Source: an actinobacterium LLX17
GTDB taxonomy: Bacteria > Actinomycetota > Actinomycetes > Propionibacteriales > Nocardioidaceae
DNA length: 64,000 nt
NCBI GenBank assembly: GCA_000471045.1
Contig: KI301992.1
Location: forward strand, 1-64,000
Direction: 5' to 3'
Shown here: positions 26,112-34,692 of the stretch, one piece after another
Layout of the letters: the number at the start of each line of letters is the position of its first letter
Position numbering within the stretch: the stretch's first letter is position 1
Position numbers and translations under genes: made by a program
The notes under the pieces: generated by a model
Told to the model about the DNA's origin: nothing
The model's input: only the letters and a program-made list of their open reading frames with translations
The model's database searches: none

Positions 26112-26746
26112 TCCTTGGCATGGGCGATGACCCAGTCGGTCAGGACGGTCGCCTCGCGCCAGTCGGCGCGGATCACGTCGACGAGGTCGGGCGTGCCGAT
26201 CACGTCGGGCCCGAAGCCGCGCTCGCGGCGGACGCTGAGCGACTTGTGCCGCAGCAGCTCGATGCGCGGGTGCTCGGGGTCGTAGCCGCGCGGGTGGGTC
26301 TTGAGCCGCTCGCCGGTGCGCTTCCAGCCGACCGACTCGAGCTGCTCGAGGATCTGCTCCAGCTCGGGACCGTGCAGGTCGTTGACGATCGCGTCGCGGA
26401 AGGTCGCGAGCCGGGCCGGTGACGCGCCGTAGAACCCGACGGCGACCTCGATGCCGGGCGGGCCGATCTGCACGTAGTAGCCCGTCGACGGCCCGCGTGG
26501 CACGAACAGTCCCTGGTGGGTCTTGTACGGCGTCTTGTCCTTGCTGAACCGCACGTCGCGGTACGGCCGGAAGATCTTCGTCTCGCCGAACTCCTCGGTC
26601 AGCTCGGCCGCGAGCGCCTTCATCGGGGCGGCGACGAACTCGTCGTAGCGGTGCTTGTTGGCGGCCCAGAACGTCTTGGTGTTGTCGGCCTCGAGGTCGT
26701 CGTAGAAGTCGAGCGCCTCGTCCCGGAACCCCGCGAACTCACCCAT
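26108..26746 (-). CDS. DUF2461 (TIGR02453) family protein
   Basis: 212-residue conserved protein of unknown function. Characteristic sequences are FYDDLEADNTKTFWAANKHR, RFSKDKTPYKTHQG and GGP-like YYVQIGPPGIEVAVGFY. The family is widespread but has no established activity. Upstream on its strand TAGGGT lies exactly 6 bases before the ATG with no Shine-Dalgarno, pointing to a leaderless mRNA. No clear link to the des operon, from which it diverges. Confidence 0.92.
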   Translation of the reverse strand: MGEFAGFRDEALDFYDDLEADNTKTFWAANKHRYDEFVAAPMKALAAELTEEFGETKIFRPYRDVRFSKDKTPYKTHQGLFVPRGPSTGYYVQIGPPGIEVAVGFYGASPARLATFRDAIVNDLHGPELEQILEQLESVGWKRTGERLKTHPRGYDPEHPRIELLRHKSLSVRRERGFGPDVIGTPDLVDVIRADWREATVLTDWVIAHAKD

Positions 26747-26752
26747 CCCTCG

Positions 26753-26758
26753 ACCCTA
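26753..26758 (-). promoter_or_regulatory. -10 box of a leaderless DUF2461 transcript
   Basis: TAGGGT with a 6-base spacer to the ATG at 26746. Confidence 0.6.
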
Positions 26759-26837
26759 CGTCGGGCCGGCGGCGACGTCAGTCCGGCCCGGGTGTGACGC
26801 AGAACCCCTTGCGGCCGACTGCACAGGAACCGCTAGG

Positions 26838-26856
26838 TTAGGTGAGCCTTGCCAAT
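26838..26856. promoter_or_regulatory. Iron box (DmdR/IdeR type) upstream of the siderophore operon
   Basis: TTAGGTGAGCCTTGCC and flanks match the actinobacterial iron-box consensus TTAGGTTAGGCTAACC at 13 of 19 positions, best in the left half. It lies 35 bases before desA. Repression by an iron-loaded DtxR-family regulator is the usual mechanism for des operons. Confidence 0.75.
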
Positions 26857-26890
26857 CTTGGGCAGCCCCTCGACGGAAGGACTGGCGCCG

Positions 26891-28402
26891 GTGCGTCACA
26901 CCGATCACCTCTTCACGGCCGACACGATCGGCACCTACGCCGATGCGATGCAGCAAGGTGTCGACCACCTCGTGCGGCACGTCGAGCACCTGCAGCAACC
27001 GTTCTCCGGGGTCACCCCCACCGCATCGGCGACGAAGGTCGGCCCGGTCGACCTCGACCGGCCGCTCGGCGACACCGCCGAGGCGCTCGCCGAGCTGAGC
27101 GAGCTCTACCTCGACGACGCCGTGTGGTTCCACGACCCGCGCTATGCCGCCCACCTGAACTGCCCGGTCGTCGTGCCGGCACTGCTGGCCGAGGTGTTCG
27201 TCTCGGCCGTGAACAGCTCGCTCGACACCTGGGACCAGAGCGCCGGCGGAACGCTCATCGAGCGCAAGCTGATCGACTGGACCGTCGCGCGCGTCGGGTT
27301 CGGACCCGAGGGCGACGGCATCTTCACGAGTGGAGGAACGCAGTCGAACCTGCAGGCCCTGCTGCTGGCCCGCGGCCAGGCCTTTCTGGAAGAGACCGAC
27401 CCCACCGCGCCGATGGCCGCGACCCTGGCGCGGATGCGGATCTTCGCGACCGCCGAGAGCCACTTCAGCGTGCAGAAGGCCGCGAACCTCCTCGGACTCG
27501 GGGCGGAGGCCGTGGTGCTGGTGCCCACCGACCCCGGCCACCGCATGGACCCGTTCGCCCTCGCCGAGGCGCTCGACCAGACCCGCCGTGCGGGTCTGCT
27601 GCCGATGGCGGTCGTCGCCACGGCCGGCACCACCGACCTCGGCGCGATCGACCCGATCGACCGGATCGCGGACGTCTGCAGCGCCCCGGCGGGGGTGCCG
27701 GGCCGTGGGCGGCAAGAAGGCGCCGTCTGGCTCCACGTCGACGCCGCGTACGGCGGGGGCCTGCTGGCCTCGACCCGGCGCCGCCACCTGCTGACCGGCA
27801 TCGAGCGCGCCGACTCGGTCACGATCGACTACCACAAGACGTGGTTCCAACCGGTCAGCGCGAGCGCCATTGTCGTGCGTGACCGCGAGGCGCTGCGGCA
27901 CGTCACGTGGCACGCCGACTACCTCAACCCCCGCTCCGCGGTGCTGCCGAACCAGGTCGACAAGAGCATGCAGACGACGCGCCGCTTCGACGCGCTGAAG
28001 CTCTGGATGACGCTACGCACGATGGGTGCCGACGCGGTCGGTGAGCTCTTCGACCGCTCCATCGACCTCGCGCAGGAGCTGTTCTGGACCCTGCACGACG
28101 ACGCCGGGATCGGTGCCGACTTCGAGGTCGCGATGCACCCGACCCTCAGCACGCTGGTGTTCCGCTTCCGGCCGTCCGCCGTGGGCGAGGAGGCGGCCTC
28201 GCGGCTCAACGCGCGCATCCGCCAGGAGGTCTTCGCCGGTGGTCGCGCGGTGGTGGCAGGCACGACGTTCCACCACGGCACCTGGCTCAAGCTGACGCTG
28301 CTCAACCCCACCGCGACGATCGAGGACCTGCGGGCCGTGCTGTCGCTCGTGCACGGCATCGGCCACGACCTGCTCGACAGCGCGACGGAGGAGGTCGCCT
28401 GA
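26891..28402 (+). CDS. desA: PLP-dependent lysine decarboxylase of desferrioxamine biosynthesis (DesA type)
   Basis: Group II pyridoxal decarboxylase (503 residues), expected to make cadaverine from lysine as the first siderophore step. Motifs: GGTQSNLQALLLAR, VVATAGTTDLGAIDPI, LHVDAAYGGG and the PLP lysine in VTIDYHKTWFQP. GTG 26891 was chosen because the family N-terminus (RHTDHLFTADTI) begins there; a TTG at 26849 would lie over the iron box. The 35-base repeat at 27685 inserts about 12 residues (APAGVPGRGRQEG) just before LHVDAAYGG. It is followed without a gap by desB. A diaminobutyrate or ornithine substrate cannot be excluded. Confidence 0.92.
   Translation: MRHTDHLFTADTIGTYADAMQQGVDHLVRHVEHLQQPFSGVTPTASATKVGPVDLDRPLGDTAEALAELSELYLDDAVWFHDPRYAAHLNCPVVVPALLAEVFVSAVNSSLDTWDQSAGGTLIERKLIDWTVARVGFGPEGDGIFTSGGTQSNLQALLLARGQAFLEETDPTAPMAATLARMRIFATAESHFSVQKAANLLGLGAEAVVLVPTDPGHRMDPFALAEALDQTRRAGLLPMAVVATAGTTDLGAIDPIDRIADVCSAPAGVPGRGRQEGAVWLHVDAAYGGGLLASTRRRHLLTGIERADSVTIDYHKTWFQPVSASAIVVRDREALRHVTWHADYLNPRSAVLPNQVDKSMQTTRRFDALKLWMTLRTMGADAVGELFDRSIDLAQELFWTLHDDAGIGADFEVAMHPTLSTLVFRFRPSAVGEEAASRLNARIRQEVFAGGRAVVAGTTFHHGTWLKLTLLNPTATIEDLRAVLSLVHGIGHDLLDSATEEVA
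27685..27719 (+). repeat. 35-base dispersed repeat, copy 4, inside desA
   Basis: CCCGGCGGGGGTGCCGGG then CCGTGGGCGGCAAGAAG. Here it is in the sense direction and is read as PAGVPGRGRQE, next to the conserved HVDAAYGG core. Confidence 0.87.
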
Positions 28403-29742
28403 TGACCGACGCGCCCCCCACCGACGTGCCCCCCACCGACGAGCACCGCACCGACTTCATCGCCATCGGCGTCGGACCGTTCAACCTTGGGCTGGCCGCG
28501 CTGACCGACCCCGTCGACGGGCTCCACGGCGTCTTCCTGGAGTCACGCGACGACTTCGAGTGGCACCCCGGGATGGTCCTCGACGACGCCACGCTGCAGG
28601 TGCCGTTCCTCGCCGACGTCGTGACGATGGCCGACCCGACGTCGCGCTTCTCGTTCCTCGCGTTCCTGAAGGACGTCGGCCGGCTCTACCCGTTCTACAT
28701 CCGCGAGAGCTTCTACCCGCTGCGCGCCGAGTTCGTCGAGTACGGCCGGTGGGTCGCCGCACAGCTGCCGCAGGTGCACTTCGGCCGCCACGTCGAGAGT
28801 GTCGAGCACGACGGCGAGCAGTACGTGGTGCGCGCCCGCGTCGGCGGCGACACGCAGACCTACCGGGCGCCTCGCCTCGTGCTCGGCACCGGCACGCAGC
28901 CGCACGTGCCGCCTGCGGCGTCCGACCTCATCGGATCAGCCGCCCTCGCCCTGCACTCGGCCGACTACCTGCACCGCAAGAACGAGCTGCTCGCGCGCGA
29001 CTCCGTCACCGTGATCGGCAGCGGACAGAGCGCCGCCGAGGTCTACCTCGACCTCGTGACGGCCGGCGGGCCCGAGGTCACCTGGCTCACGCGCTCGCCG
29101 CGGTTCTTCCCGATGGAGTACACCAAGCTCACGCTCGAGATGACCTCGCCGGAGTACACGGCCTACTTCCAGGGTCTGCCCGAGGCCACGCGCGAGCAGC
29201 TGCTGCGCGAGCAGCGGGGGCTCTACAAGGGCATCAGCGGCGACCTCGTCGACACGATCTACGACACCCTCTACCGCCTTCGCGTGCAGGGCCGGCTCCG
29301 CACCCGCCTGCTCAGTGCGACCGAGCTCGACGAGGCCACCGGCGACGTCGACGGCATCGACCTGCGCCTGCGGCACACCGAGACCGGCGAGTCGTTCGCC
29401 ACCCGCACCGACGCCGTCGTGCTGGCCACCGGCTACCGCTCCGGCGTGCCGCAGCTCCTCGACGGCGTGCGCGACCGCCTCCGCCTCGACGACCGCGGCC
29501 GGTACCTGGCCACGGCCGACTACCAGGTGGGCGTCGAACCGGGGGAGATCTGGGTGCAGAACGGCGAGGAGCACACCCATGGCTTCATCGCGCCCGACCT
29601 CGGCATGGGTGCCTACCGCAACTCCGTCATCATCGCCTCGATGCTCGGCCGCGAGGTGTACCCCGTCGAGACCCGCATCGCCGTGCAGGAGTTCGGCGTC
29701 CCCTCCTGGGTTGAACGGCCTGTGCGGGAGGAAGCCCGATGA
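28402..29742 (+). CDS. desB: Lysine/ornithine N-monooxygenase family, cadaverine hydroxylase (DesB type)
   Basis: FAD- and NADPH-dependent N-hydroxylating monooxygenase of 446 residues, expected to hydroxylate cadaverine. FAD site IGVGPFNLGLAAL (about 24-36), conserved substrate-region FLESRDDFEWHPGM and FLADVVTMADPTS, NADPH site VIGSGQSAAEVYLDL, and ATGYRSG near the C-terminus. The ATG overlaps the end of desA (last base 28402). The N-terminal PPTDVPPTD is a small duplicated tail. Stop overlaps desC (ATGA). Confidence 0.95.
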   Translation: MTDAPPTDVPPTDEHRTDFIAIGVGPFNLGLAALTDPVDGLHGVFLESRDDFEWHPGMVLDDATLQVPFLADVVTMADPTSRFSFLAFLKDVGRLYPFYIRESFYPLRAEFVEYGRWVAAQLPQVHFGRHVESVEHDGEQYVVRARVGGDTQTYRAPRLVLGTGTQPHVPPAASDLIGSAALALHSADYLHRKNELLARDSVTVIGSGQSAAEVYLDLVTAGGPEVTWLTRSPRFFPMEYTKLTLEMTSPEYTAYFQGLPEATREQLLREQRGLYKGISGDLVDTIYDTLYRLRVQGRLRTRLLSATELDEATGDVDGIDLRLRHTETGESFATRTDAVVLATGYRSGVPQLLDGVRDRLRLDDRGRYLATADYQVGVEPGEIWVQNGEEHTHGFIAPDLGMGAYRNSVIIASMLGREVYPVETRIAVQEFGVPSWVERPVREEAR

Positions 29743-30281
29743 GGATCTCGCACCACCCGCTCGACCTCGCGCAGCACCTCGACCTGCTGCACGCCTGGGT
29801 CACCCACCCGCGGTCGGTGTACTGGCAGATGCAGGACGCCACCCCCGATGACGTCCGGGCCGAGTACGCCCGCATCGCCGCCGACCCCCACCACACCGCG
29901 TGGCTGGGCACGGTCGACGACGAGCCCGCGTTCCTCGCCGAGCACTACGACCCCGCCCTCTCCGAGCTCGCGCCCCACCTCGAGGCGCGCCCCGGCGACG
30001 TCGGGATGCACGTGCTCGTGGCGCCCACCGACACCCCGCAGCACGGCTTCACCGACGCGGTGTTCGCGGCGGTGCTGCGGCACCTCTTCGACGACCCAAC
30101 GGTCGAGCGCGTCGTCGTCGAGCCCGACGTGCGCAACACGGCGATCCGCGCCAAGAACGTGGCGGCCGGCTTCGTCGAGCTCCGCGAGATCTCCTTGCGC
30201 ACCAAGACCGCCGTGCTCAGCACCTGCACCCGTGAGGACTTCCTCACCAGCCGGCTGGGAGGTGCGCATGCCCTCGCCTGA
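29739..30281 (+). CDS. desC: GNAT acyltransferase of siderophore biosynthesis (DesC type)
   Basis: 180-residue acyltransferase of the IucB/AlcB family, expected to acylate N-hydroxycadaverine with succinyl-CoA or acetyl-CoA. The catalytic region GDVGMHVLVAP (about 87-97) and VVVEPDVRNTAIRAKN (about 128-143) are typical. ATG 29739 overlaps desB; the 3' end overlaps desD by 14 bases. A second, diverged copy of this domain is fused to the acylase at the end of the operon. Confidence 0.94.
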   Translation: MRISHHPLDLAQHLDLLHAWVTHPRSVYWQMQDATPDDVRAEYARIAADPHHTAWLGTVDDEPAFLAEHYDPALSELAPHLEARPGDVGMHVLVAPTDTPQHGFTDAVFAAVLRHLFDDPTVERVVVEPDVRNTAIRAKNVAAGFVELREISLRTKTAVLSTCTREDFLTSRLGGAHALA

Positions 30282-32058
30282 CACGCTCGCGACGCCAGTG
30301 ATCGACCCCGCGGCGGCGCACCTCGAACCGACCGTCATGGCACGGGCGCACCGCCACCTGGTCGCGAAGATCCTCGGCGAGCTGAGCCACGAACGGGTGG
30401 TGACGCCGCGCGGCGCTGGGGATGCGTGGATCGTCGAGAGCGCCGACGGCGTCACGGTCTACCGCTTCGCCGCGCGCGTCCACGCGCTCGAGCACTGGAG
30501 CGTCGACGCCGCCAGCATCACGCGCACGATCGACGGCGCCGACGCCGAGCCCGACGCGCTCGACGCCGTCGTCGACCTCGCGCCGCTGCTCGGCATTCCC
30601 GAGCACCTCCTGCCCACCTACCTCGAGGAGGTCGCCGCCACGCTGCAGGCCGCCGCGTGGAAGCTGACCCACCACCGGCTCTCGGCCGCTGACCTCGTGC
30701 ACGCCGACCTCGCCACGATCGAGGCCGCGATGACCGAGGGCCACCCCGCCTTCATCGCCAACAACGGCCGCATCGGCTTCGGGCTCGACGACTACGCCGC
30801 CTACGCGCCCGAGGTGGGGGCTCCGGTCCGCCTGCAGTGGGTGGCGGTGCGCCGGAGCCTCGGCCACCTCTCGGTCGGCGACGGCTGGGACGAGGAGTCA
30901 TTGCTGTCCCACGAGCACGATCCCGAGGTGGTGGCCGGCTGGCGCGAGCTGCTGCGCGGACTGGGGGAGGACCCCGACGCCTACCTGTTCGCGCCGGTCC
31001 ATCCCTGGCAGTGGCAACACAAGCTCGCCATCACGTTCGCGCCCGACGTCGCCCGCCGTGACCTCGTGCCGCTCGGGCCCGGTGCCGACGACCACCGCCC
31101 CCAGCAGTCGATCCGCACCTTCCTCAACCACTCGAGGCCGGAGCGGCACTACGTCAAGACCGCCTTGTCGATCCAGAACATGGGATTCCTGCGGGGCCTC
31201 TCGCCGCAGTACATGCGGGTGACGCCGGCCATCAACGACTGGGTCGCCGACGTCGTGCGCACCGATCCCGTGCTGCGCGACTGCGGCTTCGACGTGCTGC
31301 GCGAGGTGGCCGCGTTCGGCTACACCGGTGGCGCCTACCAACGGCTCGGACGGCCCTCGGCGCACCAGAAGATGTTCGCGGCGCTCTGGCGGGAGAGCGC
31401 CACCTCGCGGCTCCAACCGGGTGAGCGCGCCGCCACGATGGCCTCGCTGCTGCACCGCGACGCGTCCGGGCGCAGCCACGTGGCCGCACTCGTCGAGGCA
31501 TCGGGACGGACCGCCGAGGACTGGATCAGCACCTACCTCACCGCCTACCTGCGCCCGCTGCTGCACTGCCTGGCGGCCCACGACCTGGCGTTCATGCCGC
31601 ACGGCGAGAACCTCATCTGCGTGCTGCGCGACCACGTGCCAGTACGGATGCTGATGAAGGACGTCGGCGAGGAGGTCGCGGTGTTCGGCGACCGCGAGCT
31701 GCCGCCGGAGATCGAGCGGATCCGCGTCGACGCCGGTCCCGACCTGCAGGTGCTCTCGGTCCTGACCGATGCGGTCGACGGGTTCCTGCGCTTCCTCGCC
31801 GCCATCTGCGACGACGACGGCCTGCTGCCCGAGGACAGGTTCTGGGCGCTCGCCCGGGGGGTGGTCGAGCAGCACGCGGCCGACAACCCCGGGCTCGCTC
31901 CGGCGCTCGCCCGGCTGGACGTGCAGCGGCCGACGTTCCCACACTCGTGCCTGAACCGCCTGCAGCTGCGCAACACCCTGCAGATGGTCGACCTGGCGGA
32001 CCAGGCGTCCTCGCTGATCATGGCCGGCGAGCTCGCGAACCCCCTGGCGCGCCCATGA
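30268..32058 (+). CDS. desD: NRPS-independent siderophore synthetase, IucA/IucC family (DesD type)
   Basis: ATP-dependent ligase that oligomerises and cyclises N-hydroxy-N-succinylcadaverine units. 596 residues, normal. Motifs: FAPVHPWQWQHK, SIRTFLNHSRPERHYVKTAL-type region beginning QQSIRTFLN, GRPSAHQKMFAALWRES, FMPHGENLICVLR and LMKDVGEEVAVFGD. ATG 30268 follows GGGAGG by 5 bases and lies within the end of desC. The stop overlaps the next ATG (ATGA). The product is probably a desferrioxamine-type trishydroxamate. Confidence 0.95.
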   Translation: MPSPDTLATPVIDPAAAHLEPTVMARAHRHLVAKILGELSHERVVTPRGAGDAWIVESADGVTVYRFAARVHALEHWSVDAASITRTIDGADAEPDALDAVVDLAPLLGIPEHLLPTYLEEVAATLQAAAWKLTHHRLSAADLVHADLATIEAAMTEGHPAFIANNGRIGFGLDDYAAYAPEVGAPVRLQWVAVRRSLGHLSVGDGWDEESLLSHEHDPEVVAGWRELLRGLGEDPDAYLFAPVHPWQWQHKLAITFAPDVARRDLVPLGPGADDHRPQQSIRTFLNHSRPERHYVKTALSIQNMGFLRGLSPQYMRVTPAINDWVADVVRTDPVLRDCGFDVLREVAAFGYTGGAYQRLGRPSAHQKMFAALWRESATSRLQPGERAATMASLLHRDASGRSHVAALVEASGRTAEDWISTYLTAYLRPLLHCLAAHDLAFMPHGENLICVLRDHVPVRMLMKDVGEEVAVFGDRELPPEIERIRVDAGPDLQVLSVLTDAVDGFLRFLAAICDDDGLLPEDRFWALARGVVEQHAADNPGLAPALARLDVQRPTFPHSCLNRLQLRNTLQMVDLADQASSLIMAGELANPLARP

Positions 32059-34619
32059 CCGTCACCCGCGACGCCCACGGCGTGCCCATCATCCGCGGTG
32101 CCTCGCTGGCCGAGATGGCCCGCGAGCAGGGGCGCACTGTGGCACGCGACCGCGGCTGGCAGATCGAGCTGGAACGGCTGCGCGGCGAGGGCCGGACCGC
32201 CGAGCTGCTCGGTGAGGCCGGCGTCGCGTGGGACGTCTTCGCGCGTCGGGCGATGCTCGAGGAGGTCGCCAAGCACGCCTACCGGAACCTCGACCCGGTG
32301 AGTCGCGAGCTCGTCGACTCCTTCGTCGACGGCGTCAACGGCGGGCTGCTCACCTCGCCCGTGCCGATCGAGCTGGAACGGCTCGGGGCGCGACCGGGCA
32401 CGTGGCAGTCGTGGACGCCCCTGGCGGTCTTCCTCGTGCAGAACGTGCTGTTCGCGACGTTCCCGTCGAAGTGGTGGCGCGAGCGCCTCGCCGCTGTCGC
32501 AGGCGACGACGTCGTGCAGCTGTTCGGCCTCGAGGGTCCCACGTGGTCGGGGTCGAACGCGTGGGCCGTGGGTGGCGACCGGACGGCCTCGGGCCTGCCG
32601 ATCGTGGCCGGCGACCCGCATCGGCTCATCGAGTCACCGGGGGTCTACCAACAGGTCCGGCTCGTGGCACCGGGCATCGACGTCGTGGGCCTCACCTTCC
32701 CGGGCGTGCCCGGCGTGCAGCACTTCGGGCACACCGGGCACGTGGCGTGGGGCATCACGAACGCGATGGCCGACTACCAGGACCTCTACCTCGAACGGTT
32801 GCGCCGCGACGACGACGTGGTGATGGTCGAGGGGCCGGACGGTTGGTACGACGCCGACACGTCGACCTCCCGGGTGCTGGTGCGCGACGGGCCTCCGGTC
32901 GACGTCGAGATCGTGGTGACGCGGAACGGACCGGTCGTGCACGGCGGGCCGGGGGAGCGGGCGTACTCCCTGCGCACTCCGTCCTTCGTCCTGCGTGACC
33001 TGGGCTTCGATGCACTGGTGCCGCTGCTGAGGACCCGCACGGTCGACGACGTCGAGCAGGCGCTCGCCCGCTGGGTCGAGCCGGTCAACGACGTGCTGGT
33101 GGCCGACACCACCGGCCGAGTGCGGCACCTGACCGCGGGCCGGGTGCCGGTGCGGGCCGAGGCCAACCGGCACCGGCCGGTCCCGGGGTGGGAGCCCGGC
33201 CACGAGTGGTCCGGCTGGGTCGAGTCGATGCCCTGCCGCGACCTGCCGGCCGACGGCTTCGTCGTCACCGCGAACGAACGCCGCGGACCGGCTCCGTGGC
33301 TCGGCACGGAGTACGCGCCGCCCCACCGCGCCCGGCGCATCGCCGACCTGCTGGATGCCGAGGCCGCCGTCGATCGCGCGGTCTGCGAGCGCATCCACGG
33401 CGACACGGTGCTGGCCACGGCTCCGCGGGTGCAGAAGCTGGTCGCCGACCTCGGGGGTCTGGGCGACGCGGCGGTCCGCTGGCGCGACGTCATCGTGAGC
33501 TGGGACGGCCGGATGGAGGCCGACAGCGAGGGCGCGGGTGCCTTCGGCGCCTTCCGCGCAGCCTTGGTTGCGCGCATCGCCGCGGACTGTGACCTGCTGG
33601 CGTCGCTGCACGAGCCGACTGATCTCGGTCCCCTCTTCGAGCCGTGGTTCCTGGTGGCCACGCGGATCATGACCAGCCTCGACGCGATCATCACCGACGG
33701 CGGTGACCTGCTGGGGATCGACCTGGCCGACCTGGCGCGCGCCGCGCTGGAGGAGGTCGCGAGCGAACCGCCCGCGGCGTGGGGCGACCGGCACACGCTG
33801 TGGCCGTTGCACGCGGCCGACGAGCCGCCGCCTCGAACCATCGGCCTGTCCGGCGACCTCGACTGCGTGCTCTCGACCACCGCCGCCCCGACCCTCGGCG
33901 ACCTCTGCTTCCGCGGTCCCGTCGCCCGCTACGTCTGGGACCTCGCTGACCGGTCGGCCGGGGGCTGGGTCGTGCCGCTCGGCGCGAGCGGCGTGCCGGG
34001 GGACCCGCACCACCACGACCAGCTCGACGCCTGGTCGCAGGCGCGCCTCGTGCCGCTCCCGGAGGAGACCACGAGAGCCACCACGTTGCCCGCGCTGTCC
34101 GTCCGCCCGATCGACCCTGTCGCGGACGCCGAGGTCATCCACCGCTGGGTCACCGAGGACCGTGGCAGCTTCTGGATGATGAGCGAGTACTCGCTCGAGG
34201 AGGTCGTCGAGGTCTACACCTGGCTCGACGAGCAACCGACCCACACGGCGTCGTTCGTGCTGGCCGACGGTGAACCGGCGGCGATCGTGCAGACCTACCG
34301 CGTCGACGCGGAGGTCGAGCCGATCTCCCGCCTGGTCGAGCACCGGCCCGGCGATCTCGGCATCCACTTCTTCGTCGCCGGTGGTGACCGTCGTCGTGAG
34401 GGCTGGACGGCCGGCCTGATCGCGGCGGGTGCCGCGCACGTGCTGAAGGACCCAGCGATCCACCGGCTGGTGCTCGACCCTGACGTCGGGAACGCTCGCG
34501 CCATCGGTCTGGCCGAGCGCCTCGGAGCCGTCCGCGGACCGATCGTCGACCTCGGCCACAAGACCGCCCAGGTCTTGTTCCTCGACGCCACGGTCCTGCG
34601 CCCTCGGTGGTGGAGGTAG
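32055..34619 (+). CDS. Penicillin-acylase family Ntn hydrolase fused to a DesC-like GNAT acyltransferase
   Basis: 854 residues. Residues 1-670 are a penicillin amidase-type enzyme: N-terminal VTRDAHGVPIIRGASLAEMA, then the autoprocessing site WSG|SNAWAVGG with Ser167 as predicted N-terminal nucleophile of the beta chain, LPIVAGDPHR, and FPGVPGVQHFGHTGHVAWGI. No signal peptide is present, so it should act in the cytosol. Residues ~678-854 are a GNAT domain resembling DesC (GDLGIHFFVAGG; RLVLDPDVGNARAI). Separate acylase and acyltransferase genes (named DesG and DesH, as I recall) have been linked to arylated desferrioxamines; here both are one protein. Position and coupling to desD support siderophore acyl-group tailoring or remodelling. 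Confidence 0.88.
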   Translation: MTVTRDAHGVPIIRGASLAEMAREQGRTVARDRGWQIELERLRGEGRTAELLGEAGVAWDVFARRAMLEEVAKHAYRNLDPVSRELVDSFVDGVNGGLLTSPVPIELERLGARPGTWQSWTPLAVFLVQNVLFATFPSKWWRERLAAVAGDDVVQLFGLEGPTWSGSNAWAVGGDRTASGLPIVAGDPHRLIESPGVYQQVRLVAPGIDVVGLTFPGVPGVQHFGHTGHVAWGITNAMADYQDLYLERLRRDDDVVMVEGPDGWYDADTSTSRVLVRDGPPVDVEIVVTRNGPVVHGGPGERAYSLRTPSFVLRDLGFDALVPLLRTRTVDDVEQALARWVEPVNDVLVADTTGRVRHLTAGRVPVRAEANRHRPVPGWEPGHEWSGWVESMPCRDLPADGFVVTANERRGPAPWLGTEYAPPHRARRIADLLDAEAAVDRAVCERIHGDTVLATAPRVQKLVADLGGLGDAAVRWRDVIVSWDGRMEADSEGAGAFGAFRAALVARIAADCDLLASLHEPTDLGPLFEPWFLVATRIMTSLDAIITDGGDLLGIDLADLARAALEEVASEPPAAWGDRHTLWPLHAADEPPPRTIGLSGDLDCVLSTTAAPTLGDLCFRGPVARYVWDLADRSAGGWVVPLGASGVPGDPHHHDQLDAWSQARLVPLPEETTRATTLPALSVRPIDPVADAEVIHRWVTEDRGSFWMMSEYSLEEVVEVYTWLDEQPTHTASFVLADGEPAAIVQTYRVDAEVEPISRLVEHRPGDLGIHFFVAGGDRRREGWTAGLIAAGAAHVLKDPAIHRLVLDPDVGNARAIGLAERLGAVRGPIVDLGHKTAQVLFLDATVLRPRWWR

Positions 34620-34692
34620 TCCTAAAGGATGGTTTCTTGGTGCAACGAGCTTGGGGCGGAGTCGTGCACCCCGCGCCGTGCGACCATCAGCC

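Noticed and set aside
32055-34100. Beta-lactam acylase as an antibiotic resistance gene
   Set aside because: No signal peptide, and it is translationally coupled to desD and fused to a siderophore-type acyltransferase, so the siderophore role is better supported.
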